Assembly (NCBI RefSeq): GCF_020360975.1
Contig: NW_025408683.1
Coordinates: 124,001 to 188,000 of the forward strand
DNA from: Hirsutella rhossiliensis
Taxonomy: Eukaryota > Ascomycota > Sordariomycetes > Hypocreales > Ophiocordycipitaceae
Direction of reading: 5' to 3'
DNA length: 64,000 nt
Each line of letters opens with the position of its first letter. Positions within the stretch are counted from its first letter, which is position 1. The position numbers were made by a program, and so were the translations under genes. This document shows, piece after piece, positions 22,563 through 34,374 of the stretch. A model generated the notes under the pieces. It was not told the DNA's origin and did not search any database. It saw nothing but the letters and a program-made list of their open reading frames with translations.

Positions 22563-24810
22563 CTACTTATAAAATAATATTAATAAGCTAAATAAAGCTC
22601 TTTTATATATAGCTAGCCTATATATATATATATAAGATCTAGCCCTTTATATATAACTATATAGCTTAAGCTATATCTTAAGCCTATAACTTATAATAGT
22701 TAAAGACTCTTATATAATACCTTCCCTTAAGCGCGGCGCGGTACTACCTTATTAATAGCTTTTATATAATTAAGCCCTAAGCTCCCTATACCGCTAGCTT
22801 TACCTTACTCTTTCCTATTAATTATACTAGCCCTACTAGCCCTATTATACCTATACTTATTAGCCTAAGTAGCTAGAACCTAGCTTTATACTTATTAGCT
22901 AGCTAGCTATATAAATAAAAGTATAACTTATTATATACGCCCTTAAGTAGCTAGTAGCTAGCTTAGACCTATATAAGCCTTAGGTTACTTATACCCTTAG
23001 CCTTAAGTAGCCTCCTTTACTAAGGGGTATATAAAGCGGTATCCTTTTCTTTCTCTTTCTTTTTTTTCTTTCCTTTCTTTAACTATAGTAGTAATAGTAA
23101 TAAGTAAGTTCCGCTTTACTTAAGGCGTTAGTTTATTCTTAGCTATATAGGCCGCCTTATTAATATATACTTATAGTAATAGCTATAGTAGTAATAATAG
23201 CCTTAATAATAATAATAACTTTAACTAGTAAGTTCCTTACTTTATAGAGTAAGAGGCTATAATCTATTATACTAACCTTTATAATAGATATATTTACCTT
23301 CCCTTCCCTTACTTCCTTTTCTTAGAGTATATAGAGTCGTTCGTTAATACTATACTAAGTATAGCTAATAATAGCTTTACTACTATCGCTACTCTTACCC
23401 GCGCCCTTACTACCGCGCTTACCGCCGCTACTACTACCTCCGCTACGCTAGCTACCTTTATATTACCTTTTAAGGTAACGATACTATCCCTACCGCTACT
23501 TATAACGCCCGGCCCTTTAGCCCTTACCTCTATCTCTACTACCCTTATAAGTCTATAATTAAGTAAGCGTAATAAATATCTTCTACTAACCTCTTAAAGT
23601 ATAAGCGCTAGGTCTAGGCCGGAGCTACTCTCGTAGCCCCTTATATATAGTATATATTATAGGAGCTCCCTTATACTTACTAAGTTAAGGGCCGCTATAG
23701 CGGTAGTTATTACTAATATATATATACCGGCCGCGCCTATAAAGCGGCGCCTCTTATCTTACTCGCTATAGTATTAGCTTAAAAGGCTAGTATATATAGG
23801 TAAGTATAAAGGGCTACTAAGAAGCGCTTTACTATTACTATAGCTACTTACTATAACCTCCGCGCCCTAAAGTACTAAGGGCTTATCCTTAAGTAGGTTC
23901 TTTCCCCTTTACTTTCTTACCTTTACTATTAACTCTCTTAGTACTAAGGATACCGCTTCTATTACCTTATCGGCGGTCTATATAGCTATGCCCGCCGCCG
24001 CCGCTACTATTGCCCCTACTATTACTACTATAGCTAAACGCCGCCCCTTTACCCTTAGAGCCGCCGCCGCTACCGATTAGCTTATAGGCCTAAAGGGCTA
24101 ACTTAGTATACTAGAAAGCGCCTCCGCCGCTTTTAAGGAGGAAGAGGAAGCTAATAAGGATAATAATAATAGTAATAATAGCGAGGGTAAAGGTAATAAC
24201 GAGAAATAAGCTTAAGAAGTCTAAGGGCTTTACTTTAAAATAAACGCTATTTTTATCTCTACTTTTATTACTATACTTATATTACTATAATTACTTACTT
24301 TACTTTACTAACTTTATAGTCTTAGCTTAAACTACTATTAGTAGTCTATTAGTTTATTATTTTTATTTACTAGCTTATATAAGGCCTTAAACTTATTAAG
24401 GGCTATAGCTCTTATAAACTTATATATAGGTTCTTATATAAGGCTAAGGTACCCGCGCTACTTAATAAGAACCTCTTAGCGTTTCCCTTAGCTTACTTTC
24501 TTTTAGTATATAGCTTATATCTCCTTAACCTTAAATTGATTATCCCCTTTTACCTTAATTATAAATAGTTAAGCGTCCGCTATTTCTTATCTAAGTAGTA
24601 GGTTAAAGGAGGCTTAGTAAAGGAGGTTAACGTTAATTTTATTATAGACCTTTATTAAGAGACTATTAAGCTTAACTACTTATAAGCTAATACCTCTTTA
24701 TACTATAAACTTTATATATAGCTAGTCTAGCTTTTCTTTAGTCGCGCTAACTTATAATTATAAAGGTAGAGCTATACTTTATATCTTACTATAAACCTAT
24801 CTACTAATAC
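22563..24810. other. Unclassified RIP-damaged region, possible 5' end of an unknown element or gene
   Basis: No retroelement motif was recognised over this 2.2 kb. It holds a (TA)n run near 22618-22640, a TATA-like box followed by a long pyrimidine tract (23028-23082), and then a stretch around 23330-24215 rich in Thr, Ala, Leu and Ser codons on the + strand. That stretch ends in an acidic, Asn-rich tail (EEEEANKDNNNSNNSEG at about 24135-24190). CpA/TpG are depleted here too, so the sequence was repeated when RIP acted. From 24250 to 24810 a minus-strand frame with Lys/Arg/Gln-rich, possibly coiled-coil residues can be read. I cannot assign a function. Confidence 0.4.
23028..23082 (+). promoter_or_regulatory. 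TATA-like box plus pyrimidine-rich start region
   Basis: GTATATAAAGC at 23028 is followed within about 15 bp by a 40-bp run of C and T (23042-23081). In filamentous fungi a TATA box followed by a CT-rich tract is typical of Pol II start regions and of LTR promoters. What it drives is unknown. Confidence 0.4.
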
Positions 24811-25380
24811 TCTTAAGGTATATAAGGAAAGGCGGAATTTTAGGAAATTAAGGAATTATATAAGACTACGTAATAAAGGGGAAGAAGGAGTATAAGGTAG
24901 GATTTTCAACGGAATTTATTAGTAGTATATTAGTATATAGAAGAGGTGTTTTTATTAATAATTCTATCTCTATTTACTAGCGGATATACTATCTTATATA
25001 GATAATTATAGCTAAACGAAAGAACCTTTCGGGACTAGATTTAGGCTGCTATATAGCCCTAAGACTAAGGAATTCCGTGATACCTTAAGTATATCTAGAA
25101 GTATCTTAGTTCTACTAATATTCGTGTTTAAAGGAGGTTAGTCGTGCCGGTGTTCTTAAGATATCTTAGCTAGTATTCTAAGCTAGCTCTATTCCTTCGA
25201 TTCCCGATTATATAATAACCGGTAACCCGTTTAATATATCATAATATTTAAAATAACGAGCGATTCTTACTCTATAGGATAGGATTTTATCTATAATTAA
25301 TATACTATTTATTAGCTTATATAATCGGGAGAGTATATTATAGCTACTTTATTTATAATAGGAAAACACCGTTCCTTATA
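24811..25380 (-). repeat. CopB-1 3' LTR
   Basis: This 570-bp LTR matches those of CopB-2 (568 bp each) in reverse orientation. Its + strand left edge reads TCTTAAGG and its right edge GTTCCTTATA, followed by GCCTCCCTTAAAG, the complement of the polypurine tract. Confidence 0.88.
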
Positions 25381-25742
25381 GCCTCCCTTAAAGAGTAGAT
25401 TTATATACTCTTTACTAATTTATTTATAGTAGAATATATTTAAGGTAAAAGCCTAACTTAGGAAAACTACTATTATGCCTTAATAAGATATATAAAAACC
25501 TATTTTTCTTAGGAAAATAAATCCTTAGGTATATACTAATAGAAAAAACTATAGTAGGAAAAATCTATAGTTATAATAATTATTTATAGGATAACCTTAT
25601 ATATAGTAAAACCTATTATTACTAGAAAGGTTTTAATAGATAAAAAACCTAGTAAATATTTATCTAAGAAACCTAATAAAAGGAAAAACTTAGTAAGGGA
25701 AAGATATAGAAAGTATAAGAAATATCTAAAAACCCCTTTTAA

Positions 25743-26485
25743 TTACTTAGGAATATATATTAAGGATAGACCGTCTTTAAATTTATATAGTAATCTAGGT
25801 CTTAATTCCTTTATAAAAATATTAGCTATATTATCTTTTAATTTAATATAAAAAACTCTAATTTCCCCTTCTCTTATACTAGGTCTAGTATAGTAATAGG
25901 CTAATCTTATATACTTAGACCTATTATAAAATTCCGGATTTTCTACTATTTTAATAGTAGTAGTATTATCCGTTAAAATCGGAGGTATAGTATTAAGAAT
26001 CTTAATAAATAGATACTTAGTAATATATTTAAAAAGCATATTTAAATAAATAGCTTTTTTATTTGCCTCCTTAAGGCTAATATACTTTGCTTTATAGGTA
26101 GAAAGGGCAATAGCTTTCTACTTAAAGTAAGCCTAGCTTATTATATTATTATATATATAAAAATAGTAACTAGAAAAGGATTTTCTGTCTTTTAAATCTA
26201 ACGCCTAGCTAGAGTCGGTAAAACCCTTTATATATAAATATCTAAAAGGAATATTATAATTATATTTAATATTTAGGCTAGTAAGTTAATTTAAATATTT
26301 TTAAATTATATTTAAAGCCTTAAAATATATCTAGTTAAGCTTAGCCGCGAATCTACTATAGGAAATTATAGAATATAAGATATCTAGCCTAGTAAATAAA
26401 GCTAAGTATAATAGAGATCCTATTTCTTTCTAAAATTATAATATATCTTCCTTAAAAGGTAATTCCTTTACCTTTATAAGCTTAA
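25743..26485 (-). pseudogene. pol: CopB-1 RNase H region (3' end of pol)
   Basis: This is the C-terminal end of the CopB polyprotein. The 98-codon stretch 26039-25743 is intact and reads DNTTTIKIVENPEFYNRSKY, then IRLAYYYTR, matching the Copia RNase H signature D-x-x-x-A-I-x-L-x-x-N-P followed by R-S-K-H-I and Y-H-x-x-R, with the His residues turned to Tyr by RIP. Upstream (26040-26460) is the RT/RNase H junction with TAA/TAG interruptions. The stretch survives open only because it holds few Gln/Trp codons. It continues at 34375 after Gypsy-2. Confidence 0.88.
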
Positions 26486-26969
26486 TATTACGACCACGGT
26501 CCAGCGAACCGCGGGGACCAGCATATATCACGAGGACACGTAACGTAGGGAGCAAGGAATATTAGACGGACCGACGGGCCAATTAAGTTTAGAGCGACGG
26601 GTCACTCTAGCGCTCTAACGCTCCACGGCTAGGATCGCAGGATCGCTCCAGCGCTCTAGCGCTCCTAGACGACGGGATCACCCAGCGCTCTCGGCGATCT
26701 AGGGAAGCTCTCGAGATATATAAGGAAGGAACGGAACACTCCTTTAGATAGATAGCTCGATAGCTTTTAACATCACAATTATTACAATCTCTATCACGAT
26801 CTTATCTCTAATTCCGATCACTTAATTACCTAGTTATAGTCTATAGTCTATGACCTCCGACTTATCACCAACGTAATATATATATTATTGCTTAGACCAC
26901 GCCCTATTATATCTGCTAATATAAACCCCTCGATAGGTTTATCCCTTAGGAATAACACCGGTCGTTATA
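26486..26969 (+). repeat. Gypsy-2 5' LTR
   Basis: This 484-bp LTR begins TATTACGACC and ends GGTCGTTATA. U3 holds repeated AGCGCTCT/AGCGCTCC units (26609-26692) and a TATA-like GATATATAAGG at 26715. From about 26738 on it resembles the Gypsy-1 LTR. Confidence 0.95.
26609..26725 (+). promoter_or_regulatory. Gypsy-2 U3 repeated octamers and TATA-like box
   Basis: AGCGCTCT or close variants occur at 26609, 26650 and 26684, with further CGCTC(C) half-units between them, upstream of the TATA-like box at 26715-26725. The same block occurs in the 3' LTR from about 34009. Clustered short repeats in U3 commonly act as enhancer sites; the binding factor here is unknown. Confidence 0.45.
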
Positions 26970-27030
26970 CGTTAAAAGCTCTTATTTAGTGTAATACCGC
27001 GTTACTCTAAGTAATAGCGCAACTATTAAT

Positions 27031-29651
27031 ATGCCTATATAGCAAACTAGATCAACTAACTCTAGAGCTACTATATCGCCTTAGGATATAATGCGCGAGA
27101 TTATTACCCTTCGATATAAGGTATAGTTACTTAGGAACGGAGGAGGCAACGGATAAGTTAGGGACCTCGGAGAAGCAGTTAAACTAAAATAGCTAGGACT
27201 ATTCGACGGTACTTATAGCACGCTTCGAGACTTTCTCACCTAACTTAAGGCCTACTACCGGTTTTACCCTACTAAACTCTCGGACCTAGTCGAAAAGGTA
27301 CTCTACGCAGGAAATTATTTATCTAGAACGGCACTCGCTTAGTTTAGACCTATTATAAGGGATTTTCTCGATAACTAACTAGCGCGACGAGACAACGAGA
27401 TAGACGAAGTCTTTGCTAGTTTCTAAGGATTCGAAGAAGCTATTACGAAGGTATTCGGAACAACCGACGAGGAACGAGAAGCCGAATAGAAACTTCGAGA
27501 ACTCCGATAAAGGATCTTAGTATCGGATTATACTACGAAGTTCCGTTAAGTTACCTTAAAGCTTAATTAGGACGACGAACCTCTTATATCACGATTCTAC
27601 GACGGGCTTAAAGAAGAAGTTAAGGACGAGCTCTATAAGGAAAATCGACCTAATAACCTCTCGGACTATATTGCTATAGCAGTACGAATCGACGATAGAT
27701 AGTACGCGCGACGCTAAGAAAAGAAACAAGGAAGAGGAAACTAGAACCCTTCCTATAGGAATAACTTTAACCGACGCGCTAACTATAAAAAGAAGCGCGA
27801 AACTCCTATTGCCTACGCTTATATAACTAACCTAGGTAGGATAGATCTAGATATAACATAGAAAAGCAAAGGAAAGTGTTTTAACTACGGGAAACTTAGA
27901 CATTACTCTAAAGAATGCAGACAACCTCGCAAGGAGAAGAAAACCCACTAGGCACCAGCCCTAGAAGGTAAGAAACACCTAAACGCTACTAATAGATAGG
28001 AACCAAAGCATAAACTCCTTAGTTAGACTATATACTACGACGACAAATGCACGGTATACTTAAGCGATAAGAACGGTACCGGATGGTTCCTAAAGCTACT
28101 AAAGAAAACCCTTGCAATAATGCAACGAAGGGATCCTAAAACATAGAAATAAGTTAAATTCGTAGAACCGGAACACCCTTACCCTAAAGGAGTCTCCTAA
28201 GACTAGATTAGGAAGAACGGTAAACGATTCTAGGAAGATATACGAAATAAAAATCGACAATAACGACGGGCAGTCTATAAACAATACAATAAAGAAGATA
28301 CAGACGTAGCCCTTATGCTTATAAAACTCGGACAATAACCTAAGGAAGAACAACGAAGTGTCGATAATATAAGCTCTAAAGAATAAGAAATACCCGGAGA
28401 AACGGAAGACGAGAACGAACTCATACTACTACCCTCGCTACTAAGGGAAAATGCCACGATTAGAGAACACGCTCTATACTTCGAAGAATTCGAAGAAATA
28501 CTTAAAATTAGAACCTAATAAACACCTTAAATTCTTACGGAAAACTAATAAGCTGCACTAATTCGATATCAACCGGCACTACGCGGAGGAGACTACGCTA
28601 TAGCTATCGCCGTAGTCGATACCTTTATAGCTCTATAACGAGAATAGCAACTACGAGGAGAATTTAGAGACGATCTATAAACACTACTTACTTATAAGCA
28701 CTATAAGCATATTTTATAGATATTATACGTCTACCTAGATTATATAACATACTTCTAGATAAAGGCACGACACGACGCCTTCCCGGTTAGGTTCGAGGGA
28801 TAAGTACTTTCGAAACCCTACTTAAGTATAGAACTAGACTACTAGAAAATCGATTAACGCTACCCGAACGACTAAGTTATATTATTAGAACCCGATTACG
28901 GCACGCTACTTAAATGCCGCAATAATTACGGTTTATTAACGAGATATCTTTCGGAGATATATAAAATCCATAAACACGCTAAAATAGAGGAATAGTACAA
29001 CGCTACTCGCTCTAAGGCATCTAAACCATTAATCTTCTAAAGACTTATGCAACGAATTAAATACGACGAAGAAGATTATAACGAATGCGTATACCTAAAC
29101 TATAGAGTTTATAAATATAAAAAAGCACGAGCATAGCATAAACGATATAACGGTGCACTAAAAGATTATTAGTAACACGTACGAAGGCTATAAGCCGCAT
29201 TCGACTAAGGAAAAATCGATATAGAAACACTACGCGAAAAATAGAAAGACGCTAAACGAAAACTCGACCTTTAGTACGAAAACGAATAGAATTGCGAAGT
29301 ATAGTACGCAATTAACTACGAAGCAGCGCAATGCAAACGATATAGCGTTAAGAAATAAGAAATCTTCGATTAGCTATAAGAACTTAGTCTCTTAAGCCCC
29401 GACACAATACCACGCGATAAAAACATAAAGAAACGATATCGACAATAAATCAAAGAAGAATACCTAAATAAAACGAATAAGGACTAGGCAAAAAACGAGG
29501 TACGCTATCTATAAAAGGGCTATAGACTAGCACGACACGATAAGATCTAAGGACCCTATGCATAGCAACGGCAAGCTATAGCAACTAAATAGTATTAGAC
29601 ATCTAAATCGCGGGACATTACGCACGTATACTTTTAGACTACGGCGCGATA
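27031..29651 (+). pseudogene. gag: Gypsy-2 gag relic with long C-terminal extension
   Basis: This gag starts at the same ATG context as Gypsy-1 (MPI...) and keeps the same register. The capsid-like domain includes LFDGTYSTLRDFLTQLKAYY. The CCHC knuckle at 27877-27921 reads CFNYGKLRHYSKEC, keeping the first Cys, the His and the last Cys; only the second Cys is lost to a RIP-type change. The frame then runs about 570 more codons of charged sequence up to the protease. RIP stops are present but fewer than in Gypsy-1. Confidence 0.87.
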
Positions 29652-32600
29652 GGCAATTACGTTTCACCTAGAGTCGTTAATCGTTACCGACTTATATAGA
29701 GATATAAGATAGATCTATATAAACTTACGAATATCGAAGGAGAGGCCTTTAACTATAATAACGGAATTATTAATATAGAGATTAATTACCTCGATATTAA
29801 TATCTAGGGCCACGACGAACGAGTTAACTTCGATATTATAGATATTAGAGAACACGACCTTATATTAGGGCTTCTATAGCTATAGGAGAGCAACCTACTA
29901 ATTAACTAGAAAACTAGCCAGCTACGTTAGAACGAAGACATAAGTTTCTAGGACTAGTAGATTTAGAAGAAAGCAAAATTTTGCGATGATTTAGCTACTA
30001 AATAGGATAAAAGGGATAACCGTTTAAGCAAATCATTATAGGCTTTAGCGATACGAACGAAAACAGCAACCAAACCGGCGGACATAATAAAATCGACTAA
30101 TAAGACCTACGTACTAACTAACACGGCTATATAACCTAGCATCCGATATAAACAGAATAAAGGACATAACACGAAGATCCGAAGAGTTATTGCTACTCTA
30201 AGGAAAGACCTTAAACAAATTAATAAAGAGCTTAAGTTAAGAGAAACCAGCTCTTAAAAGAAAGAACAAAGCCTATAAGATAGAATAAAGAACATCCCCT
30301 AGGAATACCGGAAATACGATAAACTCTTTAAGGAAGAACTTAAGATAGGGTTACCCGAATATAGCTAATAGGACTACGAAATTTATCTTAAGGATAGAAT
30401 AACGCCGACGTTCTATAAAATCTATAACCTAAACGAAAAGCAACTATAAACGCTACGCGACTACCTTAACGAGAATCTACGAAAGGGATATATACGAATA
30501 TCAATATCCGAAGTAGGCTATCTAGTTATATTTATTCTAAAGAAAAACGGCAAGCTACGACTAGTTATCGACTATAGACGCTTAAACGATATTATAATAA
30601 AGGACCGAATACTATTACCGCTTATATCGGAACTACGAGATCGATTACACAGCAAAAAATAGTTTATAGCCCTCGATCTTAAAGGCGCCTATAACTTAAT
30701 ACGCATAAAAAAGGGACACGAATAGATAATAGCCTTTAGAACGAAATTCGGACTATTCGAATATCTAGTAATGCTATTTAGACTTATAAATATACTAGCT
30801 ACCTTCTAACGGATAATTAACAATGTCCTACGCGAACACTTAGATATCTTTATAGTAGTATACCTAGATGATATCCTAATCTTCTCGGACACCCTAGAAG
30901 AATATAAGGAACACGTCTATAAGGTACTCCGCGCACTTTAGAATGCGAAGTTACTAGTTAAACTAGAGAAAAGCAAGTTCTATATATAGGAAGTAGACTT
31001 CCTCGGACATACGATCTTACTAGGAGAGATACGGATATAATAAGATAAGATCAACTTAGTTAAAGAATAGCTAACGCTAAAGAACGTTAAGGACGTATAA
31101 AGTTTCCTAGGATTTATAAATTACTACCGACGATTTATTAAAGATTTCGGAAAGATTATAGCACTACTATACGACTTAACGAAGAAGGAAAAAGAATTTA
31201 TATAGGACGATAAAGCCAACGAAGCTTTCGAATGCATTAAGACTACGATTACGTAAGAACCAGTCTTAACTACCTTCGATCTAGAACGATAAATCGAACT
31301 CGAAACCGATATATTAGACTTTACTCTAGGAGCATAAATCAGATAAAAAGACGATAAAGGAAGACTACGACTAATTGCGTTCTACTTAAAGAAGCTATAT
31401 AGCGTAGAACTTAATTACCCTATCTACGATAAAGAATTCCTCGCAATTATTTAAGCTTTTAAGGAATTTCGATACTACCTTCTCGGAAGTAAATATAAAG
31501 TTAAGGTCTATATAGACTATAAGAACATCTTATATTTTGCAACGACGCAATAGTTAAACGGACGATAGATCCGATAGGCCGAATACTTATTAGAATTCGA
31601 CTACGAAATAATCTATAGAAAAGGAATAGAAAACGGTCGAGCTAATGCCCTTAGTCGACGAAGTAACTACGATATAGGGGCACCTATAGCGAAAGGATAG
31701 CTCCTAGAAATCAACGAAAACGGGAACTACTAGCAACGACAGCTAAATATAATATTTAAAGTACAACCTAACGACTCGATATACTAGAAGATCCTAAAAT
31801 AGATAAAAGAACATAAAGCACTAAAAGGATGCGATATAGGACATTCAGAAGTTCTAATATATAAAAACAAAATCTAGATACTACTAGAATTACGAGATAA
31901 AGTTATATAAGATATACACGAACATCTAATATAGAGATACTAAGGAATCCGAAGAATAATAGAACGGATTAGACGACAATATAACTTCCTATAGCTTAAA
32001 GAAGTAGTACGATAAGTTATTAAAGAATGTAAACTTTGCGTACGAAGTAAAGCTAAACGATATAAACTATACGGAGAATTATAACCGCTACTAGTACTAG
32101 AAAAACCATAGGATTCGATAGCTTTCGACTATATTATAAAGCTACTACTATTAAAAGAACCTATAACCAACGTTAAGTACGATAGCATATTCGTTATTAC
32201 AGATAGACTAACGAAGTATAGGTACTTCTTACCGTATAAAGAAGCAAGCAATGTAAAAGAGCTAGTATATATATTCCTACGAACTATTGTTAGCAATCAC
32301 GGACTACCGAACGAGATTGTCTCTAATAGAGGAAGCACGTTTATAGCTAAGTTTTAGCAAGCTCTTATAGCATAATTAGGGACGAAACATAAGCTCAGCA
32401 TAGCTTATTACCTATAAATAGATAGATAAATAGAACGACTTAACTAAACGCTTAAACAATATTTACGATGCTATATTAGCTATAAATAAAACGATTAGGT
32501 TAAATAGCTACTAACAGCGCAACTAGCTTATAATAGCTTAGTCACGGAAATAACTAAGCTCTTACTAGTATACGCCAATTACGGATATAACCTAGAAGCA

Positions 32601-33160
32601 TTTAAGGTTACTCGATAAGGACTATAAGCGGAACGAGCGATACTATAAGCAGATTAGCTACGAAAATTACATAAAGAAATACAATAAGAACTTTAATTCG
32701 TTAGAGAACGAATATCTACTTACTATAATCGGAAAAGATTATAGGGACTAATCTTTCGAGAGGGAGATATAGTCTACCTCGTACGACGAAACATTAAAAT
32801 AAAACGACCAAGCAATAAATTAGATTTTAAGAAACTTAGACCGTTTAAGGTTAAGAAAACCATTTTAAAAGTCAACTACGAACTTTCGCTACTAACGACA
32901 ATAAGGATATACCCGATATTTCATATCTTACTATTAGAACTAGCACCACGAAACGCTAAACTATAGGAAAAAATCGAAGTCGACGACGATTAAGAATATA
33001 AAGCAGAACAAATACTAAATATAAGAAAACAAGGTCAGCAATAAGAATACCTTATTAAGTGGAAGGGATACGGACCAGAGGAAAATACCTAAGAACCACT
33101 TAAGCACTTAACCTACTACGGTTCTCTACTCCGATAGTTCTACTAGGCGAACCCTTACTC
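29631..33160 (+). pseudogene. pol: Gypsy-2 pol relic: PR-RT-RNaseH-IN-chromodomain
   Basis: The pol frame is -1 relative to gag, as in Gypsy-1. Protease LLDYGAIGNYV starts at 29631. RT includes NGKLRLVIDYRRLND (about 30545) and an intact YLDDILIFS at 30861. RNase H (about 31300) and integrase follow; the integrase HHCC finger keeps HEHLI and CKLCARSKA (about 31917-32055), and the DDE core starts near 32195. The chromodomain at 32994-33115 reads YKAEQILNIRK, then EYLIKWKGYGPEENT, retaining the WKGY core lost in Gypsy-1. The chromodomain is the expected module for insertion into heterochromatin, which fits the location. Internal stops and a damaged second integrase Asp make it inactive. The end is approximate. 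Confidence 0.94.
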
Positions 33161-33749
33161 GGAAATATAGGGTTACTAAGAATAGCATCTTAGTCTAATA
33201 CGTCTAAGGCACTAAACGATTAAACCTCGCTAATAGCAATAGTTTCCTTATTTAACAAACGAACTAATTCGTCTCGAGAAGAACGCGTCACACTATCTTC
33301 TTTATCAATAGCTTATATACCCCGCTAAAACAACTCACTACCTCGGTCCTTTAGGAAACGCTTCTATTTCCTAATCCGAGCTAGGCGAGCTATCGCTTCC
33401 TCTAACGCTTCTTTTGCTTTCCGTTCGTCCGAATTAATCTTTTGCTATTAATTTATAATACGACGAACTAGAAAAAGAAGGAATATTAGCGAAAAAGAAC
33501 GATAGGGGAAGGAAAGGGATAAAATAAACAGGCGGACGCTATATTGCACCTATCATAAGAACGGCCTATAGAGGCATATTCGGAACACCGATTAGAACGC
33601 TCGCCGACTTTATAAGTCAGGCCTAACCGAAAACAACGGGAGCAAGGCATAATTTCAATACCGTAGATCTCGGTCTAGGATGCTAGCTCCGATCGTTAAC
33701 GCGATTTATCGGAATTGCGAGAACGGGATTTTTAAACACGACTAGACAT
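33143..33749 (-). pseudogene. Gypsy-2 antisense accessory frame, Cys-rich plus coiled coil
   Basis: Antisense frame starting at ATG 33749 (MSSRV), in phase with a second Met at 33650 that begins MPCSRCFRLGL. The Cys block (33650-33505) reads CSRC, then a Tyr in a Cys position, then RCSEY, then GRSYDRC, the same arrangement as in Gypsy-1. A heptad-like segment (EALEEAIARLARIRK near 33410) and a Ser/Asp-rich tail (VTRSSRDELVRLLNKE near 33290) follow. A few in-frame TAA/TAG sit where Gln/Arg/Trp would be expected. Only start, block order and spacing are shared with Gypsy-1; the rest has diverged. Function unknown; a DNA- or RNA-binding accessory protein is one possibility. Confidence 0.62.
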
Positions 33750-33865
33750 ACTATTAGCAGCATATCCCGAAAGGATAAAGGAACAAGGAACGACATACTT
33801 ACGCACGACGCGATAAGGGTATATTTATATACGGCGGCTAAGGCAGCAGGTCTTAAGGGCAAGAC

Positions 33866-33885
33866 TAAAAGGAGGGGAGGCATCC
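33866..33885 (+). promoter_or_regulatory. Gypsy-2 polypurine tract
   Basis: AAAAGGAGGGGAGG lies just before the 3' LTR, matching the tract in Gypsy-1. Confidence 0.8.
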
Positions 33886-34369
33886 TATTACGACCACGGT
33901 CCAGCGAACCGCGGGGACCAGCATATATCACGAGGACACGTAACGTAGGGAGCAAGGAATATTAGACGGACCGACGGGCCAATTAAGTTTAGAGCGACGG
34001 GTCACTCTAGCGCTCCAACGCTCCACGGCTAGGATCGCAGGATCGCTCCAGCGCTCTAGCGCTCCTAGACGACGGGATCACCCAGCGCTCTCGGCGATCT
34101 AGGGAAGCTCTCGAGATATATAAGGAAGGAACGGAACACTCCTTTAGACAGATAGCTCGATAGCTTTTAACATTATAATCATTACGATCTCTATCACGAT
34201 CTTATCTCTAATTCCGATCACTTAATTACCTAGTTATAGTCTACGGTCTACGACCTCCGACTTATTACCAACGTAATATATATATTATTGCTTAGACCAC
34301 GCCCTATTATATCTGCCAACATAAACCCCTCGATAGGTTTATCCCTTAGGAATAACACCGGTCGTCACA
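33886..34369 (+). repeat. Gypsy-2 3' LTR
   Basis: This 484-bp LTR is nearly identical to the 5' copy. It begins TATTACGACC and ends GTCGTCACA, keeping the canonical CA end that the 5' LTR has lost to TA. It is followed by CTTAA, the target duplication. Confidence 0.96.
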
Positions 34370-34374
34370 CTTAA

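Larger units (their letters stand above)
26486..34369 (+). mobile_element. Gypsy-2: complete chromodomain Ty3/Gypsy retrotransposon
   Basis: This is a 7,884-bp element inserted in CopB-1 with target duplication CTTAA (26481-26485 and 34370-34374). The two LTRs are 484 bp each. The internal order is the same as in Gypsy-1, and the gag and pol sequences are near-identical apart from RIP-type transitions. It keeps clearly more CpA/TpG than Gypsy-1 (for example an intact YLDD box), so it is younger or less mutated. Its U3 and antisense accessory region are, by contrast, very different from those of Gypsy-1. Confidence 0.97.

Noticed and set aside
22618..22640. Centromere or replication origin signal at the (TA)n run
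   Set aside because: TA runs are expected from RIP, and nothing else here supports a specific role.
28099..28457. Two minus-strand open frames (84 and 60 codons)
   Set aside because: They are shadows of the + strand Gypsy-2 gag, overlap each other in different frames and have Ser/Phe/Leu-rich composition from reverse-reading.
33683..33955. 90-codon minus-strand open frame
   Set aside because: It crosses the 3' LTR boundary of Gypsy-2 and is in a different phase from the Cys-rich antisense frame that is conserved with Gypsy-1.
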